This document shows positions 31,346 through 40,311 of a stretch of 64,000 nucleotides of DNA, one piece after another; the first letter of the stretch is position 1, and each line of letters begins with the position of its first letter. The DNA comes from Desulfobacterales bacterium (GTDB taxonomy: Bacteria; Desulfobacterota; Desulfobacteria; Desulfobacterales; UBA2156). Made by a program: the position numbers and the translations under genes. The notes below the pieces were generated by a model. The model was not told where the DNA came from. It ran no database searches and worked only from the letters and a program-made list of their open reading frames with translations. The stretch lies in the NCBI GenBank assembly GCA_011049715.1, contig DRHF01000189.1:1-64000 (forward strand), in the 5' to 3' direction.

Positions 31346-32281
31346 GTGATGATGTCCTCTTCTGACTTTGCTTTTATCGTCAATCCAGCTGCGGGAAACG
31401 GTTCAACAGAATCGGTGTGGCCTGCCATTGAAGCGATCGCCCGGGATCGGCTGGGGCATTTCGAGACGTATATTACAACCGGCCCTGGAACTGCCGTTTC
31501 GTTAACGAAAAAAGCGGTTTCAAAGAGGGCAAGACGGCTGGTCTGTGTCGGTGGAGACGGCACATTGAACGAGGTGATCAATGGGCTCATGGAGACTGAA
31601 GACACCGCCAGGTCGGATTTGGTTCTGGGCGTGGTTCCAAATGGAACCGGGTGTGATTTTATCAAAACCGTTCGGATACCTACCGATATCAAAGAGGCAA
31701 TCGATTTGATTGCCACGGCCCAATATAAAACCATCGATTTGGGCAGGCTTTTTTATCTGGATCATCAGGGACGTGAAAATTGCCGCTACTTTCACAATAT
31801 AGCAAGCTTCGGATTGGGGGGCGAAGTGGTCAACCGTGTCAACAGGACCACAAAGATGTTTGGCCCTTTTTTTTCTTTTCTTTGGTCGACGCTCGTTTCC
31901 ATATTTCTGTACGGAAAAAAAAAGATACACCTGAGAGTTGGGGATAGTTTTAATAGCGAATGCATTATATGGAACGTTGCAGTTGCAAACGGCCAGTATC
32001 ATGGGGGTGGAATGTGGGTTGCTCCGGATGCAGTTGTTGATGATGGCCTCTTTGATGTTACGATTATCGGAGATTTGAGACTTTTCGAGATTTTTTTAAA
32101 TCTTCCGAAACTATACAATGGTAAGATAAAAGAGGTTGATAAGGTGATAACCCTTTCAGGTAAAAAGGTTGAAGCATCGTCGGATCAGAAGGTGCTTCTG
32201 GATGTCGATGGTGAACAGCTTGGGACTCTTCCGGTTACCCTCGATATTCAACCGGGTGCATTAAATATTATTTCAGAGTAG
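31346..32281 (+). CDS. Diacylglycerol-kinase-like lipid kinase (YegS/DagK family)
   Basis: 311 residues, GTG or ATG start at 31346. The catalytic domain shows FIVNPAAGNGST, the nucleotide loop CVGGDGTLNEVINGL, and GVVPNGTGCDFIKTV; the C-terminal half shows WVAPDAVVDDGLFDVTIIG and DVDGEQLGTLPV, as in DagK/YegS. It phosphorylates a lipid (diacylglycerol, phosphatidylglycerol or a sphingoid base). First of a plus-strand run with rmlB and pyrF. Confidence 0.88.
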   Translation: MMMSSSDFAFIVNPAAGNGSTESVWPAIEAIARDRLGHFETYITTGPGTAVSLTKKAVSKRARRLVCVGGDGTLNEVINGLMETEDTARSDLVLGVVPNGTGCDFIKTVRIPTDIKEAIDLIATAQYKTIDLGRLFYLDHQGRENCRYFHNIASFGLGGEVVNRVNRTTKMFGPFFSFLWSTLVSIFLYGKKKIHLRVGDSFNSECIIWNVAVANGQYHGGGMWVAPDAVVDDGLFDVTIIGDLRLFEIFLNLPKLYNGKIKEVDKVITLSGKKVEASSDQKVLLDVDGEQLGTLPVTLDIQPGALNIISE

Positions 32282-32289
32282 AAGAACAT

Positions 32290-33345
32290 ATGAAAACCAT
32301 TTTGGTGACAGGCGGTTTCGGGTTTATCGGGGCAAATTTCATTCATTACCTGCTTAAAGAATCGGATTTTTCGGGGCAGGTCGTCAATGTAGACAAACTG
32401 ACCTATGCAGGCAATCCTGAAAACCTGAAAAAGATAGAAGAACAATTTCCCGATCGCTATCATTTTATCAAGACGGATATTTGCGATAGAGCATCCATGG
32501 CAAACATATTTGAAAAATATGAAATCGATACCATATGTCACTTTGCGGCAGAGTCCCACGTGGACCGGTCGATTGCCCGACCCGACGCATTTATCAAGAC
32601 CAATATAGACGGTACGTTTAATCTGCTGGAGCTTGCAAAAATGAGAAAGGACCAAATGGTTCTGTTCCATCATGTGAGTACGGATGAGGTATACGGCACC
32701 CTGGGTGAGTCAGGCTTTTTTGTGGAGGATACACCCTACAGACCCAATAGCCCCTACGCAGCTTCCAAGGCAGCTTCAGATCACCTGGTGCGGGCATATA
32801 ACAAAACATATGCGCTGCCGATGACCATTTCCAACTGTTCCAATAATTATGGACCGTTCCAGTTTCCGGAAAAGCTGATACCGCTGATGATTCTCAACGC
32901 CCTTGAAGGGAAACCGCTTCCGGTCTATGGAGACGGACGCCACATCAGGGATTGGTTATATGTGAAGGATCATTGCCGAGCGGTTTGGATGATCATGAAA
33001 TATGGGTTACGTGGCGGAACATACAACATCGGCGGTCGGTGTGAAATGCACAATATTGATGTGGTCAATTCGGTTTGCGATCTCCTCGACGAAATGCTTC
33101 CCCCGTCAGATGGTCGGCCACGCAGAAATCTGATCTGTTTTACCAAGGATCGGCCAGGGCACGATCGAAGGTACGCCATTGATTGCTCAAAACTGGAAAC
33201 GGAATTGGAATGGGCGCCTGAAGAATCGTTTGAGACAGGGCTAAAAAAAACAATCAAATGGTATCTTGAAAATAAAGAATGGATCGAAAGAGTTAAAAGC
33301 GGCGCATACATGGAATGGATCGAAAAGCATTATGAAGGCATCTGA
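32290..33345 (+). CDS. rfbB: dTDP-glucose 4,6-dehydratase
   Basis: 351 residues. N-terminal NAD site TGGFGFIGANFIHYLL, HFAAESHVDRSI, FHHVSTDEVYGTLG (Thr-Asp-Glu catalytic triad members), YAASKAASDHLVRAY (Tyr-x3-Lys), NCSNNYGPFQFPEKLIPL, and RPGHDRRYAID. These are specific to RmlB/RfbB. Makes dTDP-4-keto-6-deoxyglucose for deoxysugar or surface polysaccharide. No other rml genes are adjacent. It starts 8 bases after the lipid kinase gene. Confidence 0.92.
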   Translation: MKTILVTGGFGFIGANFIHYLLKESDFSGQVVNVDKLTYAGNPENLKKIEEQFPDRYHFIKTDICDRASMANIFEKYEIDTICHFAAESHVDRSIARPDAFIKTNIDGTFNLLELAKMRKDQMVLFHHVSTDEVYGTLGESGFFVEDTPYRPNSPYAASKAASDHLVRAYNKTYALPMTISNCSNNYGPFQFPEKLIPLMILNALEGKPLPVYGDGRHIRDWLYVKDHCRAVWMIMKYGLRGGTYNIGGRCEMHNIDVVNSVCDLLDEMLPPSDGRPRRNLICFTKDRPGHDRRYAIDCSKLETELEWAPEESFETGLKKTIKWYLENKEWIERVKSGAYMEWIEKHYEGI

Positions 33346-33378
33346 TCGGTTTAATGGAATCGGTCCGCAAGATTATAG

Positions 33379-34104
33379 ATGAGACCTGCAAAGGATTATA
33401 TTGTCTTTCCACTTGATGTTCCGTCCATGGCGGCTGCAAAGGAATATGTCGCGCTTCTTTCCGATGTTGTGGGCATGTTCAAAGTCGGTTTGGAACTTTT
33501 TGTCCGGTCAGGTCCCCAGATTATCGAATGGATCAAATGCTCGGGGGATACGCAGGTTTTTTTGGACCTCAAACTTCATGACATTCCTGAAACGGTAAAG
33601 CGGGCAATGAGAAGCATCTCCGATTTGGGTGTCACATTTGCAACGGTTCACTGTGGTGAGACGAAACAGATGCTGGAAGCTGCTGTAGCAGGGAGTGGTG
33701 GAGACGTTGGGGTTCTTGGGGTTACTGTTTTAACCAGTGTTTCGGGCACCGATCTTCATACGGCAGGATTCAGGGAGGAGTTTCATTCAGATGCGTCGAA
33801 GCTAGTCATGAAAAGAGCTGCCATGGCCAAGGGTTCAGGGTGCATGGGTGTGGTATGCTCAGGGCTTGAAGTGCGAATGATAAAAGATGCGTTTGGAAAA
33901 GATTTTATCGGGGTCACGCCGGGAATACGGCCGGCCATAGATGGCGTGCCTGATGATCAGCAACGGGTTACCACTCCGGCACAGGCCATTTTAAACGGTG
34001 CAGACTATCTGGTGATCGGAAGACCGATAAGGGAGGCAAAGGACCCAAGGAGCGCCGCAATACAAATTGCAGCTGAAATCAAACAAGCGCTCAAACGGAT
34101 ATGA
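33379..34104 (+). CDS. pyrF: Orotidine 5'-phosphate decarboxylase PyrF
   Basis: 241 residues. The active-site tetrad motif FLDLKLHDIPETV (Asp-Lys-x-x-Asp) and GADYLVIGRPI near the C-terminus identify PyrF; VTPGIRPA binds phosphate. Final step of UMP synthesis. A bulged hairpin (ACGGAT..GAACA / TGTTCATCCGT, 34097-34127) covers the stop codon. Confidence 0.95.
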   Translation: MRPAKDYIVFPLDVPSMAAAKEYVALLSDVVGMFKVGLELFVRSGPQIIEWIKCSGDTQVFLDLKLHDIPETVKRAMRSISDLGVTFATVHCGETKQMLEAAVAGSGGDVGVLGVTVLTSVSGTDLHTAGFREEFHSDASKLVMKRAAMAKGSGCMGVVCSGLEVRMIKDAFGKDFIGVTPGIRPAIDGVPDDQQRVTTPAQAILNGADYLVIGRPIREAKDPRSAAIQIAAEIKQALKRI

Positions 34105-34135
34105 ACAAAATTCGGAGTGTTCATCCGTTTATCGG

Positions 34136-34231
34136 TTAAAAGGGGTGGAACGATCTGTAAATAAAGATCCCTATGATTGCAATTCCCAAAATGACGACAA
34201 ATATCAACTGATTGGTGGTGAACGTTTTCAT
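34136..34231 (-). CDS. Possible 31-residue single-pass membrane peptide
   Basis: Open reading frame of 31 codons, MKTFTTNQLIFVVILGIAII continuing GIFIYRSFHPF: one strong transmembrane helix flanked by polar ends. The ribosome site is weak (GAGTGG, 9 bases away). It lies 60 bases downstream of lysC on the same strand. Composition argues for a real membrane peptide; no homologue is recognised. Confidence 0.4.
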   Translation of the reverse strand: MKTFTTNQLIFVVILGIAIIGIFIYRSFHPF

Positions 34232-34291
34232 CGCAAAACCACTCGCAACATACCTGCTCTTTTGTTTTTGATAAACGGTGTGGGGTAAAAA

Positions 34292-35509
34292 CTATATCTT
34301 GTCTATCTCAAATGCGGTATGAAGCGCCCGAACCGATAGCTCTGCATATTTTTCCTCAACGATGCACGATATTCTGATTTCAGATGTACTGATCAGCAAA
34401 ATATTTATGTTTTCATTGGCCAGTGCTGCGAACATCTTTGACGCAACCCCTGTGTGGCTCCTCATACCAACACCGGTAACAGAAACTTTTGCAATATTTT
34501 CATCGCCGAAAACGTTTTCAGCACCGATTTCATCAGCGACCTTTTTTCCTATATCCAGCGCATCGTTAAAGCAATCCTTCGGAACGGTGAAGGTGAGATC
34601 GGTTTGGCCTTCGGAACGCGTATTCTGAATAATCATGTCCACCAGAATATTTGCTTCTGCAATCGGTAGAAAAATTTTCGCAGCCACACCCGGCGTGTCC
34701 TGGACCCCTTTTAGGGTGATCCGGGCTTCATCCTTTGTGCAGGTGACGCCGCTGACGACCACGCTCTCCATATCCGCATCTTCATTAACCACCATGGTTC
34801 CCTCCTCTTCTGAAAATGACGATCTTACATGAACCGGAACGTTATATTTTTTGGCAAATTCCACCGATCGAATCTGCAAGACCTTGGCGCCGAGGCTCGC
34901 CATTTCGAGCATTTCATCATAAGAAATCTTGTCGAGCTTTTTGGCTTTCTTGCAAATATTGGGGTCAGTGGTATAAATACCATCCACATCCGTATAGATT
35001 TCACATGCATCGGCCTTTAGGGCTGCAGCGATTGCCACCGCAGATGTGTCCGATCCTCCCCGTCCCAGCGTCGTAATATTCCCTTCCGGATCACAACCCT
35101 GGAATCCGGCCACTATTACGATGTTGCGATTTTCAATAAGGTTCTTTATCCGTGTGGCCCCGATTTCAACAATACGGGCGTTGCCAAAGGTCCGATCGGT
35201 AAAAAGCTCCGCCTGATGGCCGAGTAATGATACGGCGGGATAGTCCATCGATTTTAATGTGATGGCCAACAGGGCGGCTGTGGTTTGTTCTCCGGTCGAA
35301 AGCAAGACATCGAGTTCTCGTTTTTCAGGTGTATCGGTGATCTGCTTCGCCATATCAATCAGCCCGTCGGTCACACCCGCCATGGCAGAGAGAATAACAA
35401 CCACATTATTTCCCAGGTCGTAGGTTTTTATTATTCGATTTGCGACATTGCGTATGCGATCAATATTTGCGACCGATGTGCCTCCGAATTTTTTAACGAT
35501 CAATCCCAT
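34292..35509 (-). CDS. lysC: Aspartate kinase
   Basis: 405 residues, monofunctional. KFGGTSVANIDRI at the N-terminus, FTDRTFGNARI, LGRGGSDTSAVAIAAAL, YTDVDGIYTTDP, and two C-terminal ACT domains (VQDTPGVAAKIFLPIAEANI, VGMRSHTGVASKMFAALANE). First step of lysine/threonine/methionine synthesis, presumably feedback regulated through the ACT domains. Ribosome site GGAG; start overlaps the tsaE end by 10 bases. Confidence 0.95.
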   Translation of the reverse strand: MGLIVKKFGGTSVANIDRIRNVANRIIKTYDLGNNVVVILSAMAGVTDGLIDMAKQITDTPEKRELDVLLSTGEQTTAALLAITLKSMDYPAVSLLGHQAELFTDRTFGNARIVEIGATRIKNLIENRNIVIVAGFQGCDPEGNITTLGRGGSDTSAVAIAAALKADACEIYTDVDGIYTTDPNICKKAKKLDKISYDEMLEMASLGAKVLQIRSVEFAKKYNVPVHVRSSFSEEEGTMVVNEDADMESVVVSGVTCTKDEARITLKGVQDTPGVAAKIFLPIAEANILVDMIIQNTRSEGQTDLTFTVPKDCFNDALDIGKKVADEIGAENVFGDENIAKVSVTGVGMRSHTGVASKMFAALANENINILLISTSEIRISCIVEEKYAELSVRALHTAFEIDKI

Positions 35510-35982
35510 TTAATCTCCTTCATCCTTTTTAATTGGTCGATCACCTCAACCGCTTTGCTGCCATAGGGTGTAATGGTGATTTTTCTACAGGTATCGTCCA
35601 GTGTTTCAAAACAGACATGAAGATGCTCCTTAAGAAAATCTTTCGGGAGCTTGTCCGCCCATTCAACAGCCACAATTGCATCATTCATCAATATTTCATC
35701 AAAACCGATATTTTCCAGATCATCGGAATGCTCAACGCGGTAAAGGTCAACATGAAACAGCGGGTATCGTCCTGGGTATTCATTTATAAACGTGTAAGTT
35801 GGACTGGTAATATAATAATCATCTGAAATATCAAGCCCTTTGGCAATCCCTTGCACTAGGGAGGTTTTCCCGCAGCCAAGATCGCCGGTTAAAGCGATAA
35901 CCATTGCATTTGAAAAGGATTTGCCGATCCGTTGACCCAATGCGTGGGTTTCATCGAGGGAATGGGTTGTGAACCGTATCAA
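35500..35982 (-). CDS. tsaE: tRNA threonylcarbamoyladenosine biosynthesis ATPase TsaE
   Basis: 160 residues. Walker A GDLGCGKTSLVQGIAKGL, SPTYTFINEYPGRYPLFHVDLYR, and VAVEWADKL are specific to TsaE/YjeE, which drives TsaD/TsaB in t6A37 modification of tRNA. A TTG start overlaps the nnr stop by 4 bases, and the gene overlaps lysC by 10 bases, so the three are translationally coupled. Confidence 0.93.
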   Translation of the reverse strand: MIRFTTHSLDETHALGQRIGKSFSNAMVIALTGDLGCGKTSLVQGIAKGLDISDDYYITSPTYTFINEYPGRYPLFHVDLYRVEHSDDLENIGFDEILMNDAIVAVEWADKLPKDFLKEHLHVCFETLDDTCRKITITPYGSKAVEVIDQLKRMKEIKWD

Positions 35983-37538
35983 ATACCCACCGCTATATCT
36001 CTAATCTGATTTGGCAGTGCTTTCATCACATCCGTGGCAAGATAACCGATCGGCCCATTTTTTTTTGCAAGAAAATCTCCGGCAGAACCATGGATGAAGA
36101 CCGCCAGATGGGTGGCGGATTCTGTTGGATAGCCCTGGGCCACGAACCCCCCGATCATGCCGGTAAGTACGTCTCCCATACCACCCGAAGCCATTCCCGG
36201 ATTACCGGTGGGGTTGATAAAAACTCGTCCATCCGGGTGAGCAATGACCGTCTTTGCACCTTTGAGCACCACATGCACATTAAATTTTGTTGCAAAGCTC
36301 CGGGCACAATTGATGCGGTCTATTTGGATGGCGCTAACGCTGATTTGCATAAGACGTGCCATCTCTCCCGGGTGTGGGGTCAATATAACGGAAGGTCCTA
36401 TATCTTTTAGCATTTCAATATGTTCAGCCAGATGGTTTAGGCCGTCCGCATCAATGACAATCGTGATCGGGCTCTGTCGGAGGATTTTGTAAATAAGTTT
36501 ACCGGTACCAATCGAAGTGCCGAGGCCGGGGCCGATAGCGAGGCATTTTTTTCCGGAAAGAAGACCCTGGATTGTATCGAATGAGGATTCATCGAGCACA
36601 CCGGTTTCTGTTTCAGGAAGCGGACACGTCATTACCTCCACCAACTGGGTTTCTAAAACTCTGTTTAAGCTTCGGGGTATTCCCAGGGTAACCAGACCCG
36701 CACCGACTCGCATGGCAGATACGGCGGTCATCGCCGCTGCACCGGTTTTGCCCTCAGAGCCTGCAATTACCAGAAGATGGCCGGCGTTTCCTTTGTGGGC
36801 ATCAGATGGCCGGGGCTGAATGTAGGTTCGAATCAGCTCAGGCGTGAGGAGGTGTTGCCCAGGGGAGACTTCCTCGGCCACATGGGGGGGGATTCCAATA
36901 TCAACCAATTCAAGATTTCCGGAATAATCTGCTCCCGGGTAAAGAACATGACCGGTTTTAGGATATGCGAAGGTTGCGGTGGTATGCGCGCGGATGCATA
37001 CACCACAGGGTTGGCCGGTGTCTGAATTGAGGCCAGAGGGGATGTCGACCGAGAAGACCGGCTTATTTAGTCCGTTGACAAACTCGATAATCTTTTTAAA
37101 ATATCCTTTTACATCCGATTTTAACCCGGTTCCAAGTATGGCATCAATCAAGATGTCCTGATGAAGGATATTTATTTTAATAGGCTTTGAAAACGATTTT
37201 TGATCCGGCAGCTCGATAACCGAAATATCGAGGGGCGTTAAGAGTTTAAGGTTTTCGGCAGCATCCCCTTTGACATGGCTTCTGTGTGCCAGGAGAAAAA
37301 CCGTGACTCCAACGCCTTTTTGGGCCAGGTAGCGGGCGATGACAAAACCGTCTCCGCCGTTGTTTCCCCGGCCCGCAAGGACCCCCACTTTTCGGTTGGA
37401 AAGGTAGTCAAACTGTCTGAGGAAAATTTGCGTTGCACCTTTTCCGGCATTTTCCATCAGAACCCTGCCGGGCAGCCCAAATTCCTCGATGGTTTTCCTG
37501 TCCATCTCCTGCATTTCACTTGCGGTTACGAGATACAT
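35979..37538 (-). CDS. nnr: Bifunctional NAD(P)H-hydrate epimerase / ADP-dependent NAD(P)H-hydrate dehydratase
   Basis: 519 residues from ATG 37538, chosen for its ribosome site AAAGGAG; an upstream in-frame start lacks one. N-terminal YjeF epimerase domain (EMQEMDRKTIEEFG, GRGNNGGDGFVIARYL, SVDIPSGLNSDTG); C-terminal carbohydrate-kinase-like dehydratase domain (LVIAGSEGKTGAAAM, AIGPGLGTSIGTG, LTPHPGEMARLM, GNPGMASGGMGDVLTG). Repairs damaged NADH/NADPH hydrates. Heads the nnr-tsaE-lysC operon. Confidence 0.94.
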   Translation of the reverse strand: MYLVTASEMQEMDRKTIEEFGLPGRVLMENAGKGATQIFLRQFDYLSNRKVGVLAGRGNNGGDGFVIARYLAQKGVGVTVFLLAHRSHVKGDAAENLKLLTPLDISVIELPDQKSFSKPIKINILHQDILIDAILGTGLKSDVKGYFKKIIEFVNGLNKPVFSVDIPSGLNSDTGQPCGVCIRAHTTATFAYPKTGHVLYPGADYSGNLELVDIGIPPHVAEEVSPGQHLLTPELIRTYIQPRPSDAHKGNAGHLLVIAGSEGKTGAAAMTAVSAMRVGAGLVTLGIPRSLNRVLETQLVEVMTCPLPETETGVLDESSFDTIQGLLSGKKCLAIGPGLGTSIGTGKLIYKILRQSPITIVIDADGLNHLAEHIEMLKDIGPSVILTPHPGEMARLMQISVSAIQIDRINCARSFATKFNVHVVLKGAKTVIAHPDGRVFINPTGNPGMASGGMGDVLTGMIGGFVAQGYPTESATHLAVFIHGSAGDFLAKKNGPIGYLATDVMKALPNQIRDIAVGI

Positions 37539-37673
37539 CGATTGCTCCTTTGCAACGGTTTTTATTGTAGGCCGGACCGCATTTTGTATCATCTTTACCA
37601 ATTGAAAAAAATATTATCAATCTTGAAATTTCGATGAAAGATAAAAAGCTTATTTACAAATCAATTTAATCTC

Positions 37674-37703
37674 TTGACCCCGTTACACAAAGTGGGCTAC
37701 AAA
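37674..37703 (+). promoter_or_regulatory. Weak candidate promoter for the radical SAM gene
   Basis: TTGACC at 37674-37679, an 18-base spacer and TACAAA at 37698-37703. It lies about 90 bases before the start of the next gene. Weak match to sigma-70. Confidence 0.25.
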
Positions 37704-37793
37704 TACTAATTTTCGTTTAATTGCAGATAAAGATACCTTTGAAGAGAACGATTTCAAAAAATGCCCGACAGACAAATTTGAGGAGTGCATCAA

Positions 37794-39320
37794 TTGGAAA
37801 ATGGTACCCGAATAACAAATCGAACGTTGCCCAATGAATCTACAGTGAAAGTTCTGCTGATCTACCCGAAATTTCCAGACACCTTCTGGAGCTATAAGTA
37901 TGCATTGAAATTCATTCGGAAAAAAGCTGCACTTCCCCCGCTGGGTCTGGTCACCGTGGGAGCGATGCTCCCCGAACAGTGGTCCAAGCGGTTGATTGAT
38001 CTGAACGTAACCCGGCTGACTGAAAAAGATTTGGCCTGGGCAGATTATGCCATTGTCAGCGCCATGGTGGTGCAAAGAACATCCTCCCAGGAAGTCATTT
38101 CCACGTGTAAGAAAGCCGGGTTGAAGGTTATCGCAGGTGGCCCCCTATTTACCAGTGAATATAGCCAGTTTGAAGAGGTGGATCATTTCGTGCTGAATGA
38201 AGCTGAATTGACCCTCCCGCCCTTTTTAAGTGATCTGGAACAAGGATGTGCCAGGCGTTTCTACCAGACATCTGAATTGCCCGACATGGAGAAGACCCCA
38301 CCTCCCCTGTGGGGACTGATCGATATGAAAAGATATGCATCCATGAGTATCCAGTTTTCGAGAGGCTGTCCGTTTAACTGCGAATTCTGTAATGTGACGG
38401 CGCTTTTCGGGCATAGGTCACGGATCAAAAAAGTGGAGCAGATAATCGAAGAGCTCGATATTCTCTATGACCTGGGATGGCGTGGCCAGGTCTTTTTTGT
38501 AGACGACAATTTCATCGGCAACAAAAAATATTTAAAAACCCAGCTCCTGCCCGCATTAATCGAATGGCAGAAAGGCAAAAAGGGGATCCCGTTCAACACC
38601 GAAGCTTCCATAAATTTGGCGGATGACGAGCCGTTGATGGAGATGATGTTCGAGGCTGGGTTTGATGCCGTCTTTATTGGAATCGAAACGCCTGACGAAA
38701 AAGGCCTGATGGAATGCAATAAAAAACAGAACAAAAATCGTGACATGGTCGATAGCGTAAAATGCATCCAGAGGACCGGTTTAGAGGTTCAGGGCGGTTT
38801 TATCGTGGGATTCGACAGTGACACTCCATCCATATTCCAGCGGCAGATTGATTTTATCCAAAAGAGTGGTATCGTGACGGCCATGGTCGGCTTGCTTCAG
38901 GCGCCTCCGGGCACACGGCTTTATGAACGTCTTAAAAAAGAGGGTCGTTTGCTCGGCCAGATGTCGGGTGATACTGACGGTACGACAAACATCATCACTC
39001 AAATGGACCTTCAAGCGCTGCACGAGGGGTATCGGAACATCATTCGTTACATCTATTCCCCTCGGCACTATTATCAACGGGTTAAGGTTTTTTTGCGAGA
39101 GTATAAAGCGCCAAGGTTTGAAGCATCGATGGATTTTCAGCGATTCATGGCTTTTTTTCGTTCCGGGATCCGTCTCGGCATTTTTGGAAAGGAACGGTTT
39201 CAGTATTGGCGGCTTTTGTTGTGGACGCTTTTTCGACGCCCGGCGTTCCTCTCACTCGCAGTCACATTTGCGATTCACGGTCATCATTTTCGAAAAATCT
39301 GTAAATTATACCTCAGTTAG
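37794..39320 (+). CDS. B12-binding-domain radical SAM protein (DUF4070 type)
   Basis: 508 residues if TTG 37794 is used (AGGAG eight bases upstream); GTG 37785 is in frame but overlaps that site. Residues 25-150 form a Rossmann B12-like domain (VLLIYPKFPDTFW, GGPLFTSEYSQFEEVDHFVL) without a DxHxxG cobalamin motif. Residues 175-400 form the radical SAM barrel with the cluster motif CPFNCEFC, then FVDDNFIGNK and FIGIETPDEKGLMECNK. A C-terminal DUF4070-like region follows. Relatives include hopanoid methylases HpnP/HpnR, but substrate is unknown; assignment to a named gene would be unsafe. Monocistronic. Confidence 0.8.
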   Translation: MENGTRITNRTLPNESTVKVLLIYPKFPDTFWSYKYALKFIRKKAALPPLGLVTVGAMLPEQWSKRLIDLNVTRLTEKDLAWADYAIVSAMVVQRTSSQEVISTCKKAGLKVIAGGPLFTSEYSQFEEVDHFVLNEAELTLPPFLSDLEQGCARRFYQTSELPDMEKTPPPLWGLIDMKRYASMSIQFSRGCPFNCEFCNVTALFGHRSRIKKVEQIIEELDILYDLGWRGQVFFVDDNFIGNKKYLKTQLLPALIEWQKGKKGIPFNTEASINLADDEPLMEMMFEAGFDAVFIGIETPDEKGLMECNKKQNKNRDMVDSVKCIQRTGLEVQGGFIVGFDSDTPSIFQRQIDFIQKSGIVTAMVGLLQAPPGTRLYERLKKEGRLLGQMSGDTDGTTNIITQMDLQALHEGYRNIIRYIYSPRHYYQRVKVFLREYKAPRFEASMDFQRFMAFFRSGIRLGIFGKERFQYWRLLLWTLFRRPAFLSLAVTFAIHGHHFRKICKLYLS

Positions 39321-39418
39321 TTTCTAGGTTATACAGCTCCATGGCTGGCACAGTGCGCAAAGGAAAAATAAAGAAAAGATCTTGGCGTCTTTGCGCCTTA
39401 GCGAGAGATTTTATTTGG

Positions 39419-39509
39419 CTCAAGTTTCACGCCCCCAATTGACCGGCGCTTCACATTCGCCCCACGCCGAATGCCGGGTCATGGTAAAATCAGAGGTGCG
39501 AAACTTGAG
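39419..39509. mobile_element. 91-bp MITE relative
   Basis: Terminal repeats CTCAAGTTTCACGCC (39419) and GAGGTGCGAAACTTGAG (ending 39509) match the MITE ends, but the core (GACCGGCG...) differs from the 292-bp elements and forms an imperfect palindrome. No target duplication is seen. Confidence 0.65.
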
Positions 39510-39577
39510 TGTTAATTGTCCAGCAGGTTTTTCATCAACGATTTACATGCTCAACGCCCGGGGCCGAACAATGGCGC

Positions 39578-40078
39578 CTAGTTGCTTCTTCCGATCTCTC
39601 TTTCTGAAGGGCCATAATAGTAGTGCGGTGGTTGCGGTAAATCATAGGCAAAGAGCGTCTTCTCATCAACGACTTTAAAGACCGCATGATACCATCCGGT
39701 AAACAGATATCCATATAGCTGACCATCAGGCCCATGGATGCTTCTCAGGGCAGGCGCATTGCCCGGATATTCATAGATCATGATCCAACTCACAACCTCC
39801 GATACCCTTTCACGGCCCTCTATCTTGATCCATCGACGACTTGGAGAAAGGGTTTTGGTGTCATTTTTCGGATCAAACATAATGCCGGACGAATTGTTCT
39901 CCGCATATCCTGAATAGTAAATATGATAGTTATTCGAATTCGCTATCAGATCTTCAATGCTTATATTTTCTCCGGATTCGGAATGATATCTAAGTGTTCC
40001 ATAACTCGAACATCCGGTGAGCAAAATTATCGATAAAAAGCCGATCAAGGCTAAATATTTGTGTTTTTTCATATCCAT
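39578..40078 (-). CDS. Hypothetical lipoprotein
   Basis: 166 residues; ribosome site GAGGAG. The N-terminal signal ends in the lipobox LTGC at about residues 20-23, so the mature protein is lipid-anchored. The rest (YHIYYSGYAENNSSGIMFDP, WIKIEGRERVSEVVSWI, GYLFTGWYHAVFKVVDEKT) is a beta-rich domain with no recognised family. Single gene, between two promoter regions. Confidence 0.75.
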   Translation of the reverse strand: MDMKKHKYLALIGFLSIILLTGCSSYGTLRYHSESGENISIEDLIANSNNYHIYYSGYAENNSSGIMFDPKNDTKTLSPSRRWIKIEGRERVSEVVSWIMIYEYPGNAPALRSIHGPDGQLYGYLFTGWYHAVFKVVDEKTLFAYDLPQPPHYYYGPSEREIGRSN

Positions 40079-40238
40079 GGTGATTCTCCTCTCATGGGTT
40101 TATTGAGAGTGGTCCACCCTCATCACACCAAAAGATAATCACTCGCCCCCTTTTTGCAAATGATCTCCCTATTCGCAGTAATTTTGTGGGTCGCTCCATC
40201 AAGGGGGGGGCTCTCACTCGATCCCGAGAGTTAATTTA

Positions 40239-40267
40239 TTGACAATCGATCTAAATTTTTCTAAACT
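40239..40267 (+). promoter_or_regulatory. Sigma-70 promoter of the response-regulator gene
   Basis: Perfect -35 TTGACA at 40239-40244, 17-base spacer, TAAACT at 40262-40267 (4 of 6 matches), about 45 bases before the start codon. Confidence 0.5.
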
Positions 40268-40311
40268 AATCTGACAGTTAAAACAAAAAGCCGACTTGTT
40301 TGGAGTGCTTC

